DNA from: Mariannaea sp. PMI_226 | Taxonomy: Eukaryota > Ascomycota > Sordariomycetes > Hypocreales > Nectriaceae | NCBI GenBank assembly: GCA_024336345.1 | Contig: JANFOG010000018.1 | Coordinates: 124,001 to 188,000, forward strand | Length of the DNA stretch: 64,000 nt | Direction: 5' to 3' | Shown here: positions 57,380 through 64,000 of the stretch, in pieces | How the letters are laid out: every line of letters begins with the position of its first letter | How positions within the stretch are numbered: the stretch's first letter is position 1 | Position numbers and translations under genes: made by a program | Notes under the pieces: model-generated | What the model was told of the DNA's origin: nothing | Seen by the model: the letters and a program-made list of their open reading frames with translations, nothing else | Database searches by the model: none

Positions 57380-59559
57380 ATGGGCGCCACTGTGGCTCTT
57401 GACCAGAGCTATGGATATGGAATCGTTCTTGGGCTTGGCTTTGCCTTTGCCTTTGGTAAGACAGACTCTCATATGGATCAATTTGCCTACTATCTATCTG
57501 TTATTTGGTGATGATGAACTGACCGACTTTTGTTAGGCATGATCCTCACGACCTTCATATTGAAGCGATACAACTCGGAGCTCCAAACATCGGAAATGTT
57601 TAGCACCGCCGGCCGCACCGTCAAGTCCGGTCTGGTTGGCTCCGCTGTTGTCTCCTCCTGGACCTGGGCTGCCACTCTTCTGCAATCATCTGGTGTGTGC
57701 TACCGGTACGGTGTCAGCGGCCCTTTCTGGTACGCGTCTGGTGCCACCGTCCAGATCCTGCTGTTTGCTACTCTGGCTATCGAGCTCAAGCGTCGCGCTC
57801 CAAACGCCCACACCTTCCTTGAGGTGATCCGCGCGAGGTACGGCACCATTGCCCACATTGTCTTCATGGTCTTTGGTCTCGTCACCAACATATTGGTGTC
57901 TCTTATGCTGATTGTCGGTGGCTCTGCGACTGTGTCTGCGCTGACCGGAATGCACACCATTGCCGCCATCTTCCTGCTGCCCCTCGGAGTCGTGCTCTAC
58001 ACTCTTGTTGGCGGCCTCAAGGCCACTTTCCTCACAGATTGGGTGCACACCTTTATTCTGCTCATCATCATCATCATTTTCTCTCTCACCACCTACGCTA
58101 CTTCCGACACACTGGGCTCGCCCTCAGCCGTCTATGACGCTCTGGCTGCTGCCGCCAGTCGACACCCTGTCGATGGTAACGCTCATGGCAGCTACCTGAC
58201 CATGCGATCCAGAGACGGTGCCATTTTCTTCGTCATCAACATCGTCGGCAACTTCGGTACTGTCTTCCTCGATAATGGATACTACAACAAGGCCATTGCC
58301 GCCTCGCCTGTGCATGCTCTGCCGGGCTATCTCATTGGTGGTCTCTCATGGTTTGCGATCCCGTGGCTGACTGCCACTACGATGGGTCTGGCGGCCCTGT
58401 CTCTAGAGAACAACCCTCTTTTCCCTACATACCCCGACCGTATGTCAGATGCCGCAGTCAGCGAGGGTCTCGTCCTCCCATATGCGGCCGTAGCTCTTCT
58501 TGGTAAGGGAGGTGCTGTCGCTACCCTTCTCATCATTTTCATGGCTGTCACCAGTGCCACCTCGGCCGAGCTTATCGCTGTGTCCTCCATCTTCACTTAT
58601 GACTTCTATCGAACTTACATCAAGCCTGATGCTAGCGGTAAACGACTTATCTACATCTCTCACTGCATCGTCGTTGCCTACGCCATCTTCATTTCATGCT
58701 TCTCTGTGGGTCTGTGGTACGCTGGCATCTCCATGGGATATCTGTATCTCATGATGGGATGCATCATCTCCTCTGCCGTCCTGCCCGCCACCTTGACCCT
58801 GGTCTGGAACAAACAGAACAAGTATGCTGCCGCCTTATCGCCCGTCCTCGGCCTGGCCGTGGCTCTTATCGCATGGCTCGTCACCGCCAAGAAGCAGTGC
58901 GGCTCTCTCGACGTCGCTTGCACGGGATCAAACATGCCCATGCTTGCAGGCAATGTCACTGCCCTCCTCTCCCCACTGGTCTTCATCCCCGTGCTTACCT
59001 ATGCACTGGGCCCCCAGAATTACGACTGGAAAAGCATGATGGAGATCCGCAAGGGTGACGATACCGATGAGTCCAGTGTTTTGACCGACGTTGAGAACAC
59101 CAATGGGACGGATGCTTCTGATAAATCGCTGCAAGAGAAGGAAGAGCAGGAAAAACTACTCAGGGCTGGCAAGATCAGCAAGATCACTACCATCGTCATG
59201 GTGAGACTACCTTTTTAAATCCCAGATCGTGTTTCCTTTTACTAATATTTCGCTTTCAGACAATTGCCTTCCTCGTCCTCTGGCCCCTTCCCATGTACGG
59301 CTCCGGCTACATCTTTTCCAAGCCCTTCTTCACTGGCTGGATTACTGTCGGCATAATCTGGATATTCGGCTCCTTTTTCGCTGTCGGCCTTTTTCCTATC
59401 TTCGAGGGACGCCGCACTCTTATCAGGACAGCCAAGTACATCTATGGTGATATTACAGGGTCACGTTCATTCAAGTCTACAGCCGGGACCGTTGTACATG
59501 AAGCGGAAGACACCCCAAGCGAACTTGTCAGTTCAAAAGAGCAGGAGAAACAAGGCTGA
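57380..59559 (+). CDS. DUR3: Urea active transporter, UreA/Dur3 type
   Basis: Three exons (57380-57455, 57537-59200, 59260-59559) give 679 aa, close to known fungal urea/H+ symporters of the solute:sodium symporter superfamily. It imports urea across the plasma membrane at low external concentration. After a short N-terminus (MGATVALDQSYGYGIVLGLG) comes the family run EMFSTAGRTVKSGLV, SSWTWAATLLQSSGV and YRYGVSGPFWYASGA. The helices then continue with THTFLEVIRARYG-type sequence, here AHTFLEVIRARYGT. Later landmarks are FGTVFLDNGYYNKA, AVTSATSAELIAVSSIF, a hydrophilic C-terminal loop of acidic residues, and the last helices WPLPMYGSGYIFSKPFF. The cytosolic tail is Ser/Glu-rich. It is convergent with a second, partial copy entering from the right edge. 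Confidence 0.95.
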
Positions 59560-60331
59560 AACTCCCCACCAGAATGGGACATGATTGAATTTAGTGAATA
59601 TGGCTCGGTGGTGCAGCGAGAGATACCCTCCTCTCCATAGCATATGGAGTTGATTGATTTTGAGCGAGCTTCTTAACAGAACACACCCACACACATATCT
59701 ATATATATATGTTAATCTGAAATGATACAAATTACGACTAGTTTTTCTCCTCTATTGACCCAAACACGTTGATTTCATGGAATTCATTGCCAAAAGAAGC
59801 TTGCCGGGCCTTCATTACTAAGAAGCTACAATCAGAATGCGCATATCTTCCGTCTCAGCTGGGATCAAGGTCATGCTGTGTACGGAGAGGGGCAGCTTCG
59901 TATTGAACACACAACGACACAATCATCCAGATACGCTACCTAAGCAGCAAATGTTGCAGGTCGGATGCGTATGATAGTTAAAGGGCACAATACGAGACAA
60001 GGTCATAAGAACAGACCTGGTTGCAAAAGAGAATGACACGCCTTATTGTCTCGCAGCAGCACCACAAGTGCACAGGACATCAGGACATGGTTGCTTTAAG
60101 GGCAAATTTGGTTTAAAGAAAAAAGAGAAACTCCAATATTATCAATTACACCTTTGAACTGAACACATTCTGCAATCTATAGGATTTCCTCGTAAAAAGC
60201 CCACAATCCTCATATCTCCTGTCGTCTGAAGCGTATCGCTCATCCCCATGAAATGCGTGTCATCAGCTTGGTTTCATTCCAAAGCCCGACTCTTTCTTTT
60301 CTCTCAACCGGAACATCGAAACACATATTCT
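59560..60331. other. Convergent 3' region
   Basis: Between the urea transporter and the repeat-protein gene stops. Contains a small AC/AT dinucleotide run near 59686-59711. No gene. Confidence 0.5.
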
Positions 60332-61532
60332 TTAAGAGCTCTTGGCCTTGGCGACACCGAGACCCTTAAGAGCATCAGTCACGGGCTTAGCAGCCTGAGT
60401 GACAGGCTTGGTGGCATCGGTGACGGGCTTGGTAGCTCCCTTAACGGCATCAGCGACAGGCTTGGTAGCATCAGTGACGGGCTTGGTAGCTCCCTTAACG
60501 GCGTCAGTGACGGGCTTAACAGCATCCGTGACAGGCTTGGTCGCTCCCTTAACGGCATCAGTGACAGGCTTGGTAGCTCCCTTAACGGCATCGGTAACGG
60601 GCTTGGTGACAGTGTTAGCAGCCGGGACAGCACCCTCCTTCAAGGCGATAGCGTGAAGATCCTTGATGGCTTCGTGTAGCCTCTGGCCAGCATCAGCGGC
60701 GGCAGGCACCTTGCTAGCGACACTGTTGACGATATCATCGACGGCACCAAGAAGACTGGCTATATGACTGTTAGCATGAGCCTCCAATGGAATTTGTGCC
60801 CGTAAAATGTTACTTACCTCCTCCCTTGCCGCCCTTTCCACCCTTACCTCCCTTGCCACCGCCTAGAACGCCACCTCCGAGGGCGCCACCGAGGACATTG
60901 TCAACGATGTCACCGGCACTGCCAACAACATTATTGGCGATATCGCCCACGCTGCTGGTAATTTCACCCAGCAGGTTTGTGCCGGAACCGCCACCCTTGC
61001 CCTTGTTGCCAGTGAGACCACCAAGGATGTTCTCAAGCAGGTCGATGACCTCAGTAATGAGACTGCCGCGGAGCGAAACCACAATGCCGCCCTTGTTGTG
61101 ACCGTCACGGCTATCATCGTCACTGTGACCGCCGTTGCCTCCGTGGCCGCCATCATCACCATGGCCACCGTTGCCTCCGTGGCCGCCATCATTACCTCCG
61201 TGGCCGCCGTTGCCTCCATGACCACCATCATTACCATGTCCGCCGTTGCCTCCATGGCCACCATCATTACCATGACCGCCGTTACCACCATGGCCGCCAT
61301 CATTACCACCATGTCCGCCGTTGCCTCCATGGCCGCCATCATTGCCGCCATGACCGCCCTTTCCACCGTTGCCACCCTTGGTCAAAGGGTCTAGGACATT
61401 AAGGGGGTTGCCAATATTGGCACCAACATGAGCGCCAACATCTGCCTTGAATCCATCACCACCAGCAGGCATAGGAGCTGCGATGGTGTTGGCAGTCAGG
61501 ATAAGAGGAAGACTGAGGGTAGCGAACTTCAT
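60332..61532 (-). CDS. Secreted two-part repeat protein (Gly/His/Asn-rich, then KPVTDAVKGAT repeats)
   Basis: Two exons (61532-60818, 60759-60332) give 380 aa; I do not recognise the family. It begins with a signal peptide (MKFATLSLPLILTANTIAA, cut before PMPAGG). Residues about 55-145 are a Gly/His/Asn/Asp-rich block built on GGHGGNDGGHGGNGG units, with about 25 histidines. A helical-looking segment follows (SLITEVIDLLENILGGL, GEITSSVGDIANNVV) and then a GGGKGGKGG linker, where the 58-nt intron falls. Exon 2 starts with SLLGAVDDIVNSVASKVP. It then runs about nine tandem units of KPVTDAVKGAT (11 residues) or shortened KPVTDAV/KPVTDAT (7 residues), ending GLGVAKAKSS. Units of 11 and 7 fit a continuous alpha-helical surface, as in LEA- or synuclein-like repeats, though each unit contains Pro. 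The acceptor at CATATAG keeps frame. The protein is likely secreted or wall-bound; metal binding is possible. Confidence 0.82.
60355..60615 (-). repeat. Coding tandem repeat, 33/21-bp units
   Basis: DNA repeats encoding the KPVTDAVKGAT and KPVTDAV/T units. Because both units are multiples of three, all frames stay open and produce false overlapping frames on the plus strand. Confidence 0.8.
61110..61375 (-). repeat. Coding low-complexity Gly/His repeat
   Basis: DNA repeat behind the GGHGGNDGGHGGNGG block, with units based on 18-36 bp. It also opens false frames on both strands. Confidence 0.8.
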
Positions 61533-63617
61533 TTTGACGGTAGAAGCTTTTGCAATCAGTGAGAGATGGTGTATTGATGTAGTAGGTGAAAAGGAGAGTG
61601 TAGAGGAAATCTTCCAACTGAGATGTGTGATGAGGCTGGTGGACTGAGGAGCATTTCCAACGGTTGCTCGCACTCTTCTCTTATACTTGAATTCATGACG
61701 ATATCCATACAACTATTTTTCTGTTGTTACTCTACCATCAAAGAGCTTCCAATAGCTATGTGTCTCGGCCTGTTGTCGGTGCAACTTGTGGGAATTCAAC
61801 GGTGACCATGAGTGATCGTCAGGGAACCAAGCTGAGGCAGAGGACGTATTGGTATGCAGACGTTTACATGGCATGTTGCCAGAGCGCACAAACATCGCCG
61901 TTTGGTGGGAGTGGTTGGAATGCGGTCCCGCTTCAACTATCGCGAAGCGGATACCTCTCCATGCATTTAGCGCCCTCTCACATCTCTCAGCTATCTAGTT
62001 AAATGAGAAGTTATTATAACAATGCCTACGTCTCCGCCTCACCTGGTTATATCTCAACTAGGCCGTCTCAAATTGTTCCCGCTCCGAATTTCTCCTGGCG
62101 CGCAAGTAAATTCCCTCCTCGCACCTCCTACTCGCAAGTTGGGACGTGTTTACGGTCACAATACCCACGAAATTCCGCACAACGGCGTGGGAAGTTGTGA
62201 TCATCCATGACTACCTAGCCTTCTACCCCATGGCTCAAATGGTAGCGAGGTACCGTGTGACGAGGGGAGGGGGCGCGAAAAGCAGCAATGCTCTGAGTTC
62301 GTGCTTCGAACCGGCCAACCTTTCGAGTTGTTATGTTGACAAGGGAAATGTGAAGCAATGGAATTTAGTACTGGGGCTTAATTTCGTTGAATGGGTGATA
62401 ATTAGAGTCGTGTATTATTCTAAGCAGTATGCGTAGGTGGCTAAATGGAGCGTTTGATATCGTTTACTCGTTGATCTTATTATTCACAGGCCCATTTGGT
62501 GTGCTCTCTCCAAGCGGTGTTTACCATCCCAGTCTCAGTTACTGCTCAGGGTAGACAAATCGACTTATGAATCGTAAGAGAAAAAACTTCTCAAAATCTG
62601 CTCGTCGATTGTCTAAGCTGACACGCGACGAGCATATACACACATAGCAACCATACATCAATTCAACGTTACATTTCAAGCCCTCACGTTACAGCATCTC
62701 TGTACTTGATAGTGCTTTCTTGATTGTGTAGTCGGTCATCTTCGAATAATGATTTGTTAATATGTCGAATCTTTATTTGCACATGAATTGTAGCCCGGTC
62801 TCAACTCATGTCTCCATCTTGAGACAGCTTGGGGCTGGCATGCTTGCCAGTACAGGGTAAACGCCAGCAATTTTGAAGATATTCAACTCGAGTCATAACA
62901 AACGCCGTATCATCGGCCTTGCTATTTCTAGAAAGCATCAGTTGACCAGTTTCGAAGGAAGTCTATCTATTGGACATTGCAAAATTGAGTGATCCTGTGC
63001 GCGTGCTTGTAAGGAAAATTATAGGTAGTCAGTCAGCTTGACATGGAGTCGTTACAATACTACACGGTGCCTGGCACTGAAACATATAGTCACAAAATAT
63101 TGACCAACACAGAATTCCTTATTCAATATTGGTGAATCTTTACCCATTCTACACAACTTGATTCATTATTCTCATTATCTAACCCCTTGTTTTTTCTCTT
63201 TATTTCTTGGACTATTGAACTTGACTGGGTCTTCATGCTGCGCCACAGCTCTGCCACAGCTCTGGAAAGACTCGCTTTGCAGCCACGCAAATTGTATTGC
63301 ATTCTTTACAGACTGACACGACAAGCACCATACCTTTTTCTATCTCACATCCTCCGGGTGTTCAATGAGAGATCTCTTGCAGGCTGGGACTCAGGTATCT
63401 CTATAGATGCTCACGCGTTTCGGACTTCGTCAGGGCTTCTCCTTTCCTGATGGTGCAGCTTGTCACGGCTTTGGTGGCCTAACTCTGAAGATTTCTTACA
63501 TTTTTCTCCGCTCCAACACGCGTCGCCGACAAGGCAAAAACACACGCATCAAGGTGGTACAATGTGCGAATTATTTCGCACAACATGCTGCAATTATTTA
63601 AGATACTCCCAACGTTT
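61533..63617. other. Spacer, 2.1 kb
   Basis: Promoter of the repeat-protein gene, then the 3' flank of the second urea transporter. No further gene, repeat family or RNA gene was recognised. Confidence 0.5.
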
Positions 63618-64000
63618 CTAAGCCTCGGCCGACAGTTTTCGATCACTTGAGCCACCGATATCGCTGTCCTGCTTTTGCGACCCCTCACTGTCCTGCTGAA
63701 CGATTACTGACGATGAGCCTCCTCTCAAACCGCGATAAACTACCCTCAATTGACGCCAACCGTCAATAATTGGGTAGAAACCCGCGACAAGCATGGTCCC
63801 CCAGACCCAGATAATGGCTACAACAATCCAGACGACGAAAAACCCTTTGCCAAACACGTATTTGGAGGCGTACATGGGGAGAGGCCTGTACAGCAAATGT
63901 TAGCAAGGAACTTTTGACTGATCATGAAAAGAAAGAAAGAAAGAAAGTGAGGAACAAAAAGGAACGGTAAACTCACCACAACACCCAGTGACCGAAGAAT
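63618..64000 (-). CDS. Second urea transporter (UreA/Dur3-like), 3' end only
   Basis: The C-terminal part of a gene that starts beyond the right edge. Exons 64000-63977 (partial) and 63885-63618 splice to FFGHWVLWPLPMYAS, followed by the terminal helix FFVVWIVVAIIWVWGTML, GFYPIIDG and a Ser/Gln-rich cytosolic tail ending RKLSAEA. The WPLPMY, GKGFFVVW and FYPI.(D/E)G landmarks match the last helices of the complete transporter at 57-59.5 kb (WPLPMYGS, SKPFFTGW, LFPIFEG). Its last intron (91 nt, with an AAAG-repeat) cuts inside the Trp codon of LWPLPM, about eight codons downstream of the corresponding intron in the other copy. Only about 97 residues are visible. Confidence 0.85.

Noticed and set aside
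60248..60679. 143-codon plus-strand frame and other frames opposite the repeat protein
   Set aside because: They are open only because 33- and 21-bp repeats keep every frame open; the minus-strand frame has the signal peptide exon and in-frame intron.
61098..61394. Plus-strand Thr/Ala-rich frame
   Set aside because: Mirror of the Gly/His coding repeat on the other strand.

Overview
The window is nuclear DNA of a filamentous ascomycete (Pezizomycotina; Sordariomycetes/Hypocreales is my tentative guess). The evidence is many short introns (about 50-160 nt, GT..AG, several with TACTAAC/CTAAC/CTGAC branch sites), Zn2Cys6 and bZIP-DUF3425 regulators, fungal MFS efflux families, an UreA/Dur3-type urea transporter, and long gene-poor spacers. 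I rebuilt 20 protein genes (one running off the right edge), most by exon joining; every multi-exon complete model closes in frame. I saw no rRNA, tRNA, transposon or CRISPR array.

Layout. 0-10 kb: a TcmP/LCM-type O-methyltransferase; the convergent tyrosine-degradation pair maleylacetoacetate isomerase and fumarylacetoacetase; a 12-TM MFS transporter; a decayed ORF; a secreted alpha/beta hydrolase. 11-24 kb: a Zn2Cys6 regulator, a DHA1 MFS transporter with an apparent 7-nt microexon and an overlapping uORF, a single-pass kelch-repeat surface protein, and a bZIP regulator that also carries an AT-hook. 25-38 kb: a wrecked enoyl-reductase pseudogene, a 14-TM DHA2 pump, two related short-chain dehydrogenases on either side of a Zn2Cys6 regulator, an AIF/AMID-type FAD oxidoreductase and a methyltransferase-like protein. 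This has the makeup of a small or partly decayed accessory metabolic cluster.

41-64 kb is the most unusual part. Two paralogous DUF3445 proteins (the fold of haem-dependent oxidative N-demethylase, HODM), each with an N-terminal membrane anchor, each lie beside one of two Zn2Cys6 regulators. These regulators share an intron at the same place inside the zinc cluster. A small EutQ-like cupin sits in the second set. A 4.2-kb spacer rich in GATA (AreA/NIT2-type) sites then leads to a urea transporter. A second urea transporter enters convergently from the right edge. Between the two lies a secreted protein made of a Gly/His/Asn-rich block followed by 11- and 7-residue helical-type repeats. My inference, not proven, is that this half of the window is devoted to scavenging nitrogen from small organic nitrogen compounds: amine demethylation plus urea uptake.
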